Shown here one piece after another: positions 23,945 through 36,269 of a DNA stretch of 64,000 nucleotides. Location of the stretch: positions 4,898,001 to 4,962,000 of the forward strand of contig JARUPY010000396.1 of assembly GCA_029817715.1 (NCBI GenBank). The letters run 5' to 3'. Made by a program: the position numbers and the translations under genes. Position 1 is the stretch's first letter. Each line of letters starts with the position of its first letter. The DNA comes from Melastoma dodecandrum (taxonomy: Eukaryota; Streptophyta; Magnoliopsida; Myrtales; Melastomataceae). Below the pieces are notes generated by a model. That model ran no database searches, was not told where the DNA came from, and was given only the letters and a program-made list of their open reading frames with translations.

Positions 23945-24032
23945 GAATGCCGGGGTGTCGCCCTCTTCGTCTCTCATATGCCTTGATATAAGAGTTAAGG
24001 GGGAAGCTGGGAAAAAGGCTAGACATTGGCTG

Positions 24033-24080
24033 AACTTTGATGAACAATTTATCATCAACTTTGATGAACAATTTATCATC
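24033..24080. repeat. Perfect 24-nt tandem duplication
   Basis: Two exact adjacent copies of a 24-base unit beginning AACTTTGATGAACAATTTAT, about 90 bases after the ZDP stop, probably in its 3' UTR. Confidence 0.9.
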
Positions 24081-24099
24081 TGATGTCACTGAGATTTGC

Positions 24100-26862
24100 T
24101 TGTTTTGCCTCTCCTGTGAGTATAATTAAGGAGTGAATGAAAAATAACTCAATAGGTTTAAGGGCCAAATAACTCTCCTTTAACAGCATTTTGTTTTTTT
24201 TTTGGACCTTTTAGTTTTGCTATTTGGGGGGCTCTCGTCTGATTTTTTTTTTTCATATCTTTCCTCAAGTCGGGGGAGAGGAGGCGAATAGAGAAAAAAC
24301 GGCAGTTAGGGATCGTGACCGTCTGTCATTTGCTAGGGTTTGGCCCTCTCGTCTATGACGATGGAATCTTTGTCGCCGCCGGGTGACGGGGGATGCGAGC
24401 GGGATCGTATTCCTATTTTTCGATGACCTCGTCCTTCAGGCCGCTGAGATTCGAGGGAGGAATCCTTCCAAAAACCTATGGGACCGAGGTGGTCGAAAGT
24501 GGTCAGTATTTAGGCCGATAAGGCAACAGTTGGGCGTTGATATGGGCCAGAAGGTAATTAATGGGCTTCGATGAGGGCCGATGTAGCAATTAATGGGCTT
24601 GGAGAATGGCCGAATAGGAAACTTTACTGGATTCAGATATGGGCCCAAAGGTAATTAGTGGGCGTTGATGATTTTCTATGAGGCAATTAATGGACTCATA
24701 TATTTGGACAAAAAATATATTTTAAGGGGTCCGTGACAAATAGAAGCTAATGTTGTCACCTCTGGGCCGATCTTTACGGTCCATTGGTGGGGCCCTGGTG
24801 GCCCGAAAGTCAAACGGAAGGTACTAGCTACCAGTCCTCATCTTGGGCCGATGTTAACGACCGAGTCCATATTTTACGGCAATTAACCTTAATTCATAAG
24901 TAAAATGGGCAACTGACAGCTTCGGTTCTGCTAAACTATGGGCCGAAGGCCGATTGGTAACACTAGTTGGGCTTTTCTTCTAAGCCCGCATATATGTCAT
25001 GAGAATTATATTACCAAGTAGACCCAAAATATAAACATCATAACATTTATAAGGAGGTTAGGTGTAAATAAATAGACACACCTGATGCTGCACCCGACAT
25101 CCTGTTCTAAGACTACAAATTGTAGTCATGAATCCCCCAAATCTCTGGGTGCATCTTCGCAATAAACTCATTGTTCTACCTGACTTTTTGGATGTACTTT
25201 TTTGACTCCTGTTTCTTTGAACGCCCAAATTCATCTAACTTTGGTCAATGACAATGCAACAAGTTATTATCCAAAACATGAGAGAGTGACCAAGTCCGTC
25301 ATTAGCCACATATTTTTGATAGATCGACTTGCCTGTTCTCAGGACTACATATGACCAGGTTGCCAATCAAAAGACAGGAAGCCCGTTGTGCTTGCTGTGC
25401 ACTAGGGAATTCTGCATGGCTATCTACGCCAAATCACAAGCCCCCACTTCGAGGGCATGAGCTGTATAATTAGGAGATCTCATGGAAATTGATCATGGGC
25501 CTTGAATATGCACATAACCTAAGTAGCGGAGAAACGTAGTGATATAGAAATGTACCTACATTGACAGGAACAACCTTCAAGGCAATGAAGGGTGAAAGTA
25601 GGCTCAGTGAATTGCCTCTTCATGTAGCGAGAGTCTACTAAAGCCATGCACTTCCAACTTCAGCAAATATTCTTGCATAATCATAAACTATGTAAATTGC
25701 AACTATTTCAACATACTAAACAAATGTATATCAACCATTGTACTACATATAAATAAAAGCATGCTGGCAATAAAACATATCTACACTCTGTATCCGTACT
25801 ACATTGTCCAAACAAGGCACATCAGTAAAACAAGACATCAGACCAAGATTCTTCCACTCAACTTCATGAAGAAGCCAATTTCATGGTACCCATCCACTTG
25901 CATGAGAAGCCACAACTCATCCGCCATTAATAAAATGCACTGAACACCATTTACACTTCCGATATGGTACTTTCCTGGCCAGGTTAGCTCTGCCTCTGTG
26001 TTATAAGCTTGTCCTTCTTTAATTCTATATGACACTTTTGGGATTTGGTTGAGATTTTCACTCACATCCAATATGCCAACTACAATCTTAGGTCCTTACC
26101 AGTCTCCAAGTAGCACCCTGCATTGTATATCTGGAAGAGTAACCAATAAACAAGCAAACTCCGACGCAGCCTCCTTTCAACTGAAGAACGGGAGAGAATA
26201 TGTCCCAAGGCCTCGTATCAAGTGAAGAACAAGAAGCCGCAGACATGAACAAGAACCCTCATTTCAAACTGTAACCAGTCAACTTTAAGGTCTAATTTTA
26301 AGTTGCAGAATGTCTAACCAGAAGCAAGATCATCACACACAGGCTAGAGGAAATGGAACACATCTAACAACAAGAGTCAGTGTATTCTTAACCACTTCAC
26401 ATCAAGGACGAATTTAGCTATAGCAAAACCAAATACCGAAGAATCTCGAAATGGAAAAGGAGGGAGGAATACCATGAAGTAGGGGAAAGAGGGCCTTTAG
26501 ATGACTATGCATTGAGACTACCATTACTCTCAACATCGATCTGGCCACAAAGACCAGTTCCGTGGCAACATTCTCGAGAAAATGGTTGCATTTCCAGATC
26601 GTTCCAGGGAACACAAACTGGATAGTTCCAAAAACTATTCAACCAACTCGTTGCAATCGCTTCTAATTCTTTCACATATCACACTAACGGATTAGCATTC
26701 ACACCACCTTCTCAGGGCACGCTAGTTAGAATTCCTAAGAATAAACAAATCGCCGCATCTCATAACCTTGGAAAAAATTGAGACAGAAACCCTTGGGGAA
26801 GCAATGCAACGCAGGCAATCGACGGCGGAATTCAAAAGCACCCTAAATCAGACAAGCGATGA
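24100..26862. other. Intergenic DNA, ZDP side of the LTR element
   Basis: Between 24540 and 24730 several degenerate copies of a unit with GGTAATTAATGGGC and AGGGCCGAT words recur at about 50-base spacing. On the minus strand, 25838-26071 is an open frame containing YRIKEGQAYNTEAELTWPGK that could be an exon of an unidentified gene, but I find no confirming partner exons. The rest shows no gene. Confidence 0.35.
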
Positions 26863-26867
26863 GATCT

Positions 26868-27277
26868 TGATGCGAGGAGAAGTGGAAAAGCTGCAGAAGA
26901 ATGAGGACAGAGGGAGGAGGATGGCTGCGTTGCTGGAGGACTGACTGTTGTTGCTGAAATAACAGGCGAATGTTAGAGTGTTAGTAATTCTGTTAGTAGT
27001 CGAAGCAAGCAATGGGCCAGGTCGGGTATTAGTTAAGCCCATCTGAGTCTTCAGCCCACGGCGTGGGTAGGGGTAGATAAACGACAACGCGGGCAGGGAA
27101 AGTTGGTTAGCTTTTGTTATTCCGTTAGGGAGAAACGGGGAGTGGGAAGGGACGCGGAGGTTGTTGGTGTCTGTGAGGACGATTCCCCAGCTTGGGCTAT
27201 CGGGGGTTGTTAGAAGGGTGGTGAACGGTGACGGAAATTGGAGTTGAATGGAGGTTTGACAACTTTTAGTAGCATCA
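26868..27277 (+). repeat. 5' LTR
   Basis: 410 bp, from TGATGCGAGG to GTAGCATCA. About 97% identical to the 3' LTR, with mostly transition differences. Confidence 0.95.
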
Positions 27278-27290
27278 AGGGTATCAGAGC
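27278..27290 (+). other. Primer-binding site
   Basis: GGTATCAGAGC directly follows the 5' LTR and is complementary to the 3' end of initiator methionine tRNA, the usual primer of plant gypsy elements. Confidence 0.85.
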
Positions 27291-27308
27291 ATCGCAGCTC
27301 CGGTGGCC

Positions 27309-28420
27309 ATGGTGGATACGAGGTTGCTCGAGCTGAAGAAAGATCAGGATGCGACGAATGAGCTGGTGGGTGGGCTGGTTGATCGGATGGAGATGCTGAC
27401 GAAACAAGTGAAGGAGATGCAGGCTCAATCGGATTTGAAGTGGGAAGCTATGCAGGATCATTTGAAGGCATTGGGAAGGAGTTCGCAGGTTAGCGGTGAA
27501 GCAGAATCGGAAACGGTGGCTAGACCAGTTAACACGAGACAAAACGTGGAGGAGATGCTGCTGCAGAGTGAGACCTCTTATCAGTTTACCATGCCAAAGG
27601 TAGAGTTCCCGGACTTCGATGGTTCTCATATGGAATATTGGCTATATAAAAGCAATCGGTATTTTGAGTTAGAACGAGTACCGGAGTCTAAGAAGGTGAA
27701 GCTCGCATCGTTGTACATGTATGATGCTGCCCTTCAATGGCATTACACCTTCATCAGAAATCGCAGCCACGAAACTGCCTTGTCTTGGGAAGAATACGTC
27801 TCAGCGTTGACGAAACGATTTGGTAAGGATGTTCTGGAGGATCCGATGGGACAGATGAAGCACTTGAAACAAGAAGGCGAGCTGTCTAACTTGTATGTCT
27901 ACATGAAAGCATTCGACTCATGTCTGCGGAAGGTGCTGGAAAAGGTAGATCTACCAATGTCCTTCCGAGTCAGTTTGTTCATTAACGGCCTTAAAGAGGA
28001 ATTTCGAAGCACTCTCTGGCTGTTAAAGCCTACAGACTTGCTGAGTGTTCAGGCTAACGCTCGGATTTTAAATAGGGAGTGCCACCTGATATCAATTTCG
28101 GGGGGCAGAGCAAATGGAGTAAGGGACCAACTAGACAGGTATTCTCGGCTTCCGGAGGACTGGGGGGAACTGGTCGAACACCCAATCCTGTTCCACAATC
28201 GCAGCTGTCTGCTGTCGTGAATCCTGCAAACAAATATCCTCTCCTTCTTAAAGGTAATGGAACAGGCCAACAGGGAAATAGGGCGCAAGAATCTGGGAAT
28301 TCGGTGGCTGGAGGAATGCGAAGGAGGTTGAGTAAGGAGGAAATCGAGGAAAGGCGGCTTAAGGGGTTGTGCTTCGGCTGTAATGAGCCGTTTAACAGGA
28401 ATCATCGCTGCTTCTAAGCG
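27309..28420 (+). pseudogene. gag-like region, frameshifted
   Basis: The first frame (27309-28220) begins MVDTRLLELKKDQDATNELV, has a coiled-coil N-terminal region and a retrotransposon gag domain with FDGSHMEYW and GKDVLEDPMGQ motifs. At about 28080 the coding sense moves to another frame, which carries the nucleocapsid knuckle CFGCNEPFNRNHRC and stops at 28415-28417. The shift and the early end separate gag from downstream pol. Confidence 0.85.
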
Positions 28421-28499
28421 CCAACTATTTTCATTAATAGTAGAAGAGGCGGATAATGATCAAACAGCTGATGGGGAATTCCTTAATAGATATGAGGAA

Positions 28500-31400
28500 A
28501 CAGAGAATAAAGAATTGAGGTAACATTGCATGCGTTGAATGGAGAAGTGGGGATCACGGAGCACAGATCATGCGAATTGTTGGTCAGTATGGAAGACGGC
28601 CATTGCACATTTTGATTGATTAGGGTAGTTCGCACAACTTTGTGGATGATGGCGTGTTGAAGGGAATGAACATGGTTGCTGGTCCAATCAGTCCCGTGCA
28701 AGTGTTGGTGGCTGATGGTCGACGGTTGAGCTTGAGCAGTAATAGACTCATGAAAGGCTTCACGTGGCAGATGCAGGGACATTGTTTTACGGCGGATTTT
28801 TATGTCTTACCTCTGCAAGGCTGTGAAATGATATTGGGGGTTCAATTGTTAGCTCAATTGGGTGATATAACGTGGAATTTCCAAGTGATTAGGATAACCT
28901 TTAAATGGACAGAGCAAGAGATAGTATTGCAGGGAAACACTGTTAAATTTCCCGGCACTCATTGTCAGATGATTGATGGAAAGGCCGTGAGTAAACTACC
29001 TCTTAATCAGTCGACAACGGTGTTGTGGAGCTATGAATCTGCTGTCCTGTATCATTTGCAGTCAGGTGATGACATTGATCCAGCCGTTTCTGCTATCTTG
29101 GATGTCTATCAGGATATTTTTCAGGAACCACAGGGACTGCCTCCTTTTCGCGGACAAGATCATTCGATCACATTAAAGGATGGTGTTCATGGCGTCAATG
29201 TCTGCCCCTACAGATATTCTTCAGCCCAGAAAGATATTATCGAGCCGATGGTTAACGAGATGTTGGAGACGGGAGTTATACAGCCTAGCCGCAGCTCATT
29301 CTCTTCTCCAGTTGTGTTGGTTAAAAAGAAAGACGGGTCCTGGCGAATGTGCGTCGATTATAGGCAACTCAACCAACTCACCATCAAGGATAAGTATCCT
29401 ATTCCCGTAATAGAAGAATTGTTGGATGAACTTTATGGTTCGGTGATATATTCCAAGATAGATCTACGAGCGGGTTACCACCAGATTTGCATGGCCCCAG
29501 ATGATGTCCCTAAAACGGCATTTTGCACTCACGAGGGACACTATGAATTTCTGGTAATGCCCTTCGGGCTTACGAATGCCCCCTCCACCTTCCAGGCCCT
29601 CATGAATTCCATATTTCGGCCATATCTGCACAAATTCATCTTAGTTTTTTTTATGACATACTTGTGTATAGCGCCAGTCTTGCAGAGCATGTGGAACATC
29701 TGCAAAAGGCTTTGGAAGTTTTGAAAATGAATGCTCTATTTGCTAAGCGGTCTAAATGTTCTTTTGGCTGTGCGAGGGTCGAGTATTTGGGTCACTACAT
29801 CGATCGGCAGGGTGTTTCTACAGACCCGAAGAAGATACAAGTTGTACGAGATTGGCCTACTCCAGTGAATGTGAAACAATTGCGTGGCTTTTTGGGTCTA
29901 AGTGGATATTACAGGAGGTTTATCCGGGGTTATGGAGTTATTTGCCGTCCTCTTACTAATTTGTTGAAGAAAGATTCTTTCCAGTGGGATTCGGCAACTC
30001 AGGAGGCTTTCGATCAACTTAAGAGCCTACTGACTTCTGCTCCAATTCTGGCTCTCCCAAATTTCCAATCTGACTTTGTGGTGGAAACAGACGCGTGTAC
30101 CACAGACATTGGTGCTGTGCTTATGCAACGGAATCATCCTATCGCCTATATCAACAAGGCTTTGTCGGTGAAACATCAGGCCCTCTCTGTTTACGAGAAG
30201 GAGCTGCTATCTATTGTGCACGCGGTGGGTAAGTGGCACCATTACCTGTGTGGCCGACATTTCTTTATTAAGACAAACCACAAGAGTCTCAAATACTTGC
30301 TTGAGCAGCGTCTACGTACAGAGAGTCAATTTAAATGGCTATCAAAGCTGATGGGCTAGACTACGAGATTTTGTATAAGCAAGGTAAAGAAAACTTAGCG
30401 GCCGATGCCTTGTCCCGACTTCCTGGTTCCGAACTCTTTGCCCTAATTGTTCAAGATGATTGCCCTACTCTTCTGGATGATATTAAGCGAACGTGGCAGA
30501 GTGATAGTAACTTGCAGAAACTACTTCGGGGATTACAGGATGGCAGCTTTACCTCTTCTCTTTACAAGTGGCATCAAGGCCTGCTGAAACGGGGGTCTCG
30601 GATTATGGTTGGCAATGATCCTACTGTGAGGCTTAAAATCATCAAATTATTCCATTGCAGTTCGGTGGGTGGTCATTCGGGTGCCTTGGCCACGTCTAAA
30701 AGAGTCAACAGATATTTCTTTTGGAGGGGAATGGATCGCGATGTCCGGAATTTTGTTCGGACTTGTGATATATGTTTACGGTGCAAACACGAGAATGTGG
30801 CTACTCCGGGTTTGTTGCAACCCTTGCCTATTCCAGCAGGCCTCTGGCAAGACATTTCTTAAGATTTTGTGGAAGGCTTGCCTCGTTCTCAGGGAAGGGA
30901 GACAATTCTGGTGGTGGTAGATTGATTGTTTAAGTATGGCCATTTTATTGCACGGTATCATCCTTTCTCAGCAAAAACGGTGGCTCAAGCTTTCTTCGAC
31001 AATGTGTTTAAGCTGCATGGCCTGCCACTCACCATTGTCAGCGATCGGGATACGATATTCCTCAGTCGTTTCTGGCAAGAGTTATTTCGGTTGCAAGATG
31101 TTGAGCTCCACCTCTCTTCCTCGTATCACCCTCAAACTGATGGGTAAACGGAGGTGGTCAATCGTTGTTTAGAGACCTATCTACGTTGTATGACTAGTGA
31201 CAGACCGCAAGATTAGTGTAAGTGGTTGTCCATGGCCGAGTGGTGGTACAACTGCACCCATCACTCCTCCATCAAATGTCTCCCTTCGAGGCCTTATACG
31301 GGTATTCTCCTCCTCTGCATATTCCTTATTTTCCAGCTGATAATGTGGCTTCCGAGGTGGATCTGGAGTTAAGGAGTAAGGAGGAGCTCATTCACTTGCT

Positions 31401-31902
31401 GCGTTTTCACATGGACCGGGCTCAACACCGTATGCGTCAGCTTGCTGACCAGCATCGCTTTGAGAGAGAGTTTGCAATTGGAGATTTGGTTTATATCAAA
31501 TTGCAGGCGTATCGACAGGCCAGTGTTCAGCGCCGAAGTAATCAAAAACTTGCTCCATTGTTTTATGGTCCCTATAAGGTGGTTGACAAGATCGGCCGAG
31601 CTGCTTACAGGGTGGCTTTACCAGCAGGGTCATCTATCCACCCGGTTTTTCATGTCTCTAAGCTCCGTGGCCGTCTTTCTGACTCTACTCGTGTATCTAC
31701 AGAGCTTCCTGATTCAGTTGCACCCTTACTACCGATTCCTGTGGCTATTTTAGCACGCACTATGGTGAAGCGTGGCAATCGTGCGGCTACGAAGGTCTTG
31801 GTGCAGTGGCAGAACCAGCCAGCTGAGGATGCCACATGGGAATTCTTATTTGACCTTGAACGTCGCTACCCGGATCGCACACTTGAGGACAAGTGTTCTT
31901 AA
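28500..31902 (+). pseudogene. pol region (protease, RT, RNase H, integrase), multiply broken
   Basis: A TAG at 28621-28623 falls inside the protease active-site triplet. RT is recognisable from [26 protein letters not shown] and [13 protein letters not shown] motifs. A one-base loss near 29652 puts the catalytic Asp pair out of frame. RNase H follows (VVETDACTTDIGAVL; 29664-30359) and is frameshifted near 30350. Integrase has the HHCC finger and catalytic-core signatures but four in-frame stops, at 30860, 30923, 31145 and 31214, and a further shift near 31290. The last frame (to 31902) carries the chromodomain-like QWQNQPAEDATWEFLFDLER. Confidence 0.92.
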
Positions 31903-31910
31903 GGGGAGGC
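31900..31910 (+). other. Polypurine tract
   Basis: AAGGGGAGG lies just ahead of the 3' LTR, in the expected place for second-strand priming. Confidence 0.75.
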
Positions 31911-31913
31911 ATT

Positions 31914-32322
31914 TGATGCGAGGAGAAGTAGAAAAGCTGCAGAAGAATGAGGACAGAGGGAGGAGGATGGCTGCGTTGCTGGAGGACTGACTGCTGTTGC
32001 TGAAATAACAGGCGAATGTTAGAGTGTTAGTAATTCTGTTAGTAGTCGAAGCAAGCAATGGGCTAGGCCGGGTGTTAGTTAAGCCCATCTGAGTCTTCAG
32101 CCCACGGCGTGGGTAGGGGTAGATAAAAGACAACGCGGGCAGGGGAAATTGGTTAGCCTTTGTTATTCTGTTAGGGAGAAACGGGGAGTGGGAAGGGACG
32201 CGGAGGTTGTTGGTGTCTGTGAGGACGATTCCCCAGCTTGGGCTGTCGGGGGTTGTTAGAAGGGTGGTGAACGGTGACGGAAATTGGAGTGAACGGAGGT
32301 TTTACAACTTTTAGTAGCATCA
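31914..32322 (+). repeat. 3' LTR
   Basis: 409 bp, TGATGCGAGG to GTAGCATCA. Pairs with the 5' LTR and is followed at once by the GATCT target duplication. Confidence 0.95.
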
Positions 32323-32330
32323 GATCTTAC

Positions 32331-32480
32331 CAAGAACACGCCGGATAGATCAATGCCTAGGGGAATGAGAGTGCCTACAGCATCTTGGAGTGATTCCGCA
32401 CGGTCGAATGTTCTCCCTCGCAAGATCGCATAATATTCCCAGCGGGATCGCAAGGACGCCGCTACCGACGACGATGCCAA
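32331..32480 (-). other. Possible coding exon of an unidentified minus-strand gene
   Basis: From the ATG ending at 32480, fifty codons read MASSSVAASLRSRWEYYAIL and end GIDLSGVFL at a GTAAGA donor (complement of 32329-32330). The LTR element begins only six bases beyond this splice junction, so if the exon is real the element sits at the very start of its first intron. A longer open frame in another register overlaps it (32350-32640). I do not recognise the protein, and no partner exons were proven on the other side of the element. Confidence 0.3.
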
Positions 32481-35400
32481 CGCACTCTGGAGGCGGTGGG
32501 GGCGCCTGATCCTTGCCGATCAGATTCAATAAGAGGCGGTTATCGCCCGTGTTGTCCAAGATTCTCTCCGCCAGAGCGGGATTTTGGATTTCCGGGTCGT
32601 AGATGTGTATGTAAGTAATATACGTGATACATGCGGACAATTACATCTTTACCCCTCAACTTATTTAAGGGAACTTCTTTTGAGGTTGATGTCACTGATC
32701 TTGTAGCACAGAGCGATCCAAGTCTCACGGTTAAAGACATTTCCAAATGGTCTCCTTAGGGAACGACCTTCATTATTTCGTGAAGGGTCACGAAACTGGA
32801 CTTACGAAGTCGCGCCTTTACGAGAGAGATTACACGGTCGAACCTGTAGCTCGATCGGCAGCCAGCGCCAGCACCTATCATTTGTTGTACCTCGGGATAT
32901 TTACGAAATGGCCTTCTGGTGGTGGCGTCGACGGGGGAGAGAAAAATAAATAAAGGAAAAGCATCCAGCGGGTCGTCCACTAGGGCCACATATGACATGA
33001 GACATCCCAATGTATTGTAGGAATCCATAGGTTAGTTTACATGTCTTTTCTTTTTCTTCCTTTCCTTTGGTCGTGTGCCGGTGGAGGGACTGTTGGATTC
33101 GCTCAGTTTCTATAAAAGCAATAGACCATGATGATGGGTATGAGACATATTGGAGGAGACGGGATAAGAATACGATAGGGGGGACATACAATTATGAACA
33201 GACTTTGTTTATTTTAAAGAGGAGGTATGAATCTGGACCGATCTAAAGATCTAATATGCTATGTCTCCCACTTGCCTTTTGGCGATTTGACTCCTAGTTT
33301 CACGACCTTTGTTTTCGTGGATCGAATAATTTATCTATGTTATCTTTCTTTCTCTTCTGTCCCCGAATCAGTGGTGCATGTGATAATGATGAGACTCTCT
33401 GGGGGTGTGCTAATGCTGGATTGCAATAGGTTGGTGAACACTCCCTGTCTAGGGCATTAGTTGAGATATAACAATCCCATGGACGAATGCGGTGCGTCTT
33501 TTTACAATGATTTAGCCGGGAACAAATTTGGTTGGTCCGAGTATGGACAATTGCATACTTGTTCTGTTGAGAAACCCTGTTACACAGACAGACCGACGAC
33601 GAGCGTGATGGGCTAAAGGCAGACAGCATGTCCTTCTCAAGCTCGAACCGGATTCCTCGCGGTTCGCCCGTGAAGCTCTTTCGGGATATACATGCAAACA
33701 ATGTGGGGGGGTTAATGATATACAAATCTTAGGCCTCTTGACTGCACGTTTGCTTATCATCATTGTCGACGAGAAGAAGTTGCATTCCAATCCGATAGAA
33801 GGAAAAAGAAATGAAGACCAAAAACACTTTCCCGGAGACAGAATCATGAAAATCTGATTGCAAAATCAAAGATTAAGATTCATATATTCTCGCTAAAGGG
33901 GGGTAATCACGACCCCTAATCACAACTGATTAGTTAATTAATCGACTAATAAAAGGACAAATGAGAGGAATCCGATGACCTCAAAGAAATTGGACCCTCG
34001 ATATTATTGATCAAAGCAATATGTGGGGCATGGAGATCTTCTTTTGGGTATAATAATCACGCTTTTTTCCTAGTTAATCTAGATTAATCGGCCAAATAGT
34101 CTTTCAAACTGTGACAGGTTCGATACGCTACTACGGCCAACTCAACTTAGCAACGTTACTACCCGTCTTAATTTATATAATCTTCATCCCATAGCGGCGT
34201 ACAAAGACAGCCATTCCTGGAACAAAACAATTTAAAAACCAATCCTTAAATCGGAACTTGATTTCTGTTCCCGACATTTCTTAGAGACCAATGAAAGGAA
34301 AATGACAAAGACTAAGCAACACGAACGAAAAACAGAATGGATGGTTCTTTGGATGGAGAAAATGGTGGTAAAATACGAAAAAAAATGAATATCAAGGGGT
34401 TCGACTTGGGAAAGATCATCATCATATATTCAGATTCAAGGGCTGGATAGTAGGATTACTGAAATCTTAATAATAAAAAATGAGAAAAGGACACGGCACC
34501 CCCCTCCCCCCCAACAAGAGATCATTTCGATCTGAAATCCTCCTCATTTCTTAAACTTGGACCATGAGTGCTCTTTGGTGGATCACCCAAACCCCACTTC
34601 CACCACCATTACCTCACACCTTGCATGAACATAACATAACAACTAGCGATCCGATTCGAGTGCTCGTACAATTTCCCTCATGGGATCTTAGTCTCCACCT
34701 GATAAGCTGCTCGATCCCCGACTTGAACTCTTCGCGGTAGTTTCTGAAGATCCCATAACCTCTGTGAAGGTTTCAAAGCCAAGGACAATGCAAATGAGGT
34801 TAAATCTTTGTTCAATAACATCACGTAAGATGAAAGTAATTGACACCAAACTGGTAAAGTACTTCGATAATTAAATGCGAGGGAAATAAATAATCGGAAG
34901 CAATCAGATTTACATGTCCTTTTTATTTGAGAGTGTTGTCGACGTTGTAGTAATTTTGGAAGGAAAAACAAAAGGCCAAAGATCGAATCAGTATCTGTAT
35001 ATGAGGGAAGAGACAAAGATCACCAACCGAAGATAAGAGTGTGAAAAAACATCGTTCGTACGATGATATCATCAATTATTTCTCCTACTGTTTATACGAA
35101 GAAGGGTTAAACAGATGTGGGTGTGTGTGTGTGTGATCGAAATCGATGTGGCTTATCATCGAGATTTTGTCCACTCATGGCGGGCAAAACATCGTGGCAG
35201 AATCCAAAAAAGGAAGGAAAAGATATTTTACAAAAAGACACACCCCCTCCATTCATACATAATAATAATTGATCACTCAATGTTACTCTATTAATTTCCT
35301 ATAATGTACATAAAATGGTAACAACGGGGTTAGAGAGAATTTTCTTGAGTCACCCTGTCGAGATTAGCCGTTTTGATATATGACCGACTGAGGTGACGAA

Positions 35401-35690
35401 CAACGCTACATATACTCTGCGCACCAACTAAAATCAATTAGGGTTTGAGAGATCTTCAGCTGAGAGTAAAAAATTCAAACATGAACAAGTGTTTCGATTC
35501 GATTAGGTTACAATCACTGACGATGCAGACATTCGTATTCTCGATCGTAGCTTCAGCAAAAAAGGGGGAAATGAAATGAATGAATAAATGAAGGAAAGAA
35601 GGAACATCTCTTGCAGGAGCAAAATCAAATGTTAAGATTGGGAAGTCCCACAAGAATTTAGATTAATAAAAATCTTTTACCTAGATTTGG
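32481..35690. other. Intergenic DNA without a confident gene
   Basis: Short frames only. A minus-strand stretch at about 34620-34762, preceded by a good acceptor, reads GYGIFRNYREEFKSGIEQLI and could be a terminal exon, but it is isolated. Short GT repeat at about 35122-35136. The last few hundred bases before 35691 are probably the LSH 3' UTR. Confidence 0.4.
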
Positions 35691-36233
35691 TTAAGGTTGA
35701 TGATGCAGGGGGATGGAGGAGCCGTCAGAAGTGGCGGCAGCTGTGCCGCTGCTACTACTGCTTGCTTTTGTTGAGCTCTTCCTCTTCTTCTTCTTCTTAT
35801 AAGGAATCCCGCGAGCTCTGGCCTGGGAATCCCTAACCTCCCGGAGGTAAACCCGGATCGCGCTGCTCGCGAAGGGGTTAGTCTCCGGCAAACCCCCGTT
35901 CTCCTCATAAGCTGCCCGGAGCCGGCCGATCAGAGCATCGAGACTTCCCCAAGCCTGCTTGAGAGGGCAAGTGCACGGGCCAGGCGGCTCAGGCTGCCCA
36001 TAGTAGGCACAGACCTGCAGGTGGACCTTAGTCTTCCCAAACTGGTCAAGGTAGCGAAGGAACTCGAGGACGTGGTTGTAGTTGCACTGGGAGAGCGAGA
36101 CAGGGGGTCTCTGGTTGCTGAGATACTGGCCGAAGGTGTTCCAGTCCCTGCGCTTCTGCGACTCGTAACGGCTGGGCTGGGGAAGGTGTTGAGGGTCGGC
36201 GGAACGTGGAGATATCGGCGACCCTTCTTGCAT
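35691..36233 (-). CDS. LSH: ALOG-domain (LSH) transcription factor
   Basis: Intronless, 180 aa from the ATG ending at 36233; an in-frame ATG at 36269 would add 12 residues but lies outside the usual family start. The ALOG domain spans about residues 21-146, with [18 protein letters not shown], the [18 protein letters not shown] block, a zinc-ribbon-like insert (His71, Cys75, Cys87, Cys89), [20 protein letters not shown] and [18 protein letters not shown] nuclear localisation signal KKKKKRK follows at 146-152, then a Ser-rich tail. LSH/ALOG proteins are plant-specific DNA-binding regulators of light response, organ boundaries and meristem determinacy. Retaining [10 protein letters not shown] suggests the LSH7-10 side of the family, which is inference. 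A purine-rich leader lies upstream (36270-36420). Confidence 0.95.
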   Translation of the reverse strand: MQEGSPISPRSADPQHLPQPSRYESQKRRDWNTFGQYLSNQRPPVSLSQCNYNHVLEFLRYLDQFGKTKVHLQVCAYYGQPEPPGPCTCPLKQAWGSLDALIGRLRAAYEENGGLPETNPFASSAIRVYLREVRDSQARARGIPYKKKKKRKSSTKASSSSSGTAAATSDGSSIPLHHQP

Positions 36234-36269
36234 GTCAAAGGGCTCTATAACTAAACCTACGACCAACAC

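Larger units (their letters stand above)
26863..32327 (+). mobile_element. Ty3/gypsy LTR retrotransposon, full length but inactivated
   Basis: The element is 26868-32322, bordered by the 5-bp target duplication GATCT (26863-26867 and 32323-32327). It has two LTRs of about 410 bp (TG...CA ends), a tRNA-iMet-type primer-binding site and a polypurine tract. The interior encodes, in order, gag with a zinc knuckle, protease, reverse transcriptase, RNase H and integrase, ending in a chromodomain-like tail. That is Ty3/gypsy order and suggests a chromovirus. The frame is broken at many places, so it cannot be autonomous. The LTRs differ at about 13 positions plus one indel by my count, indicating a fairly recent insertion. 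Confidence 0.96.

Noticed and set aside
33300..33725. Minus-strand ORF of 141 aa
   Set aside because: Composition is random-looking, with no domain, splice or promoter support.
34620..34762. Possible terminal exon reading GYGIFRNYREEFKSGIEQLI on the minus strand
   Set aside because: It has a fair acceptor and looks protein-like, but no companion exon or recognised family could be found nearby.
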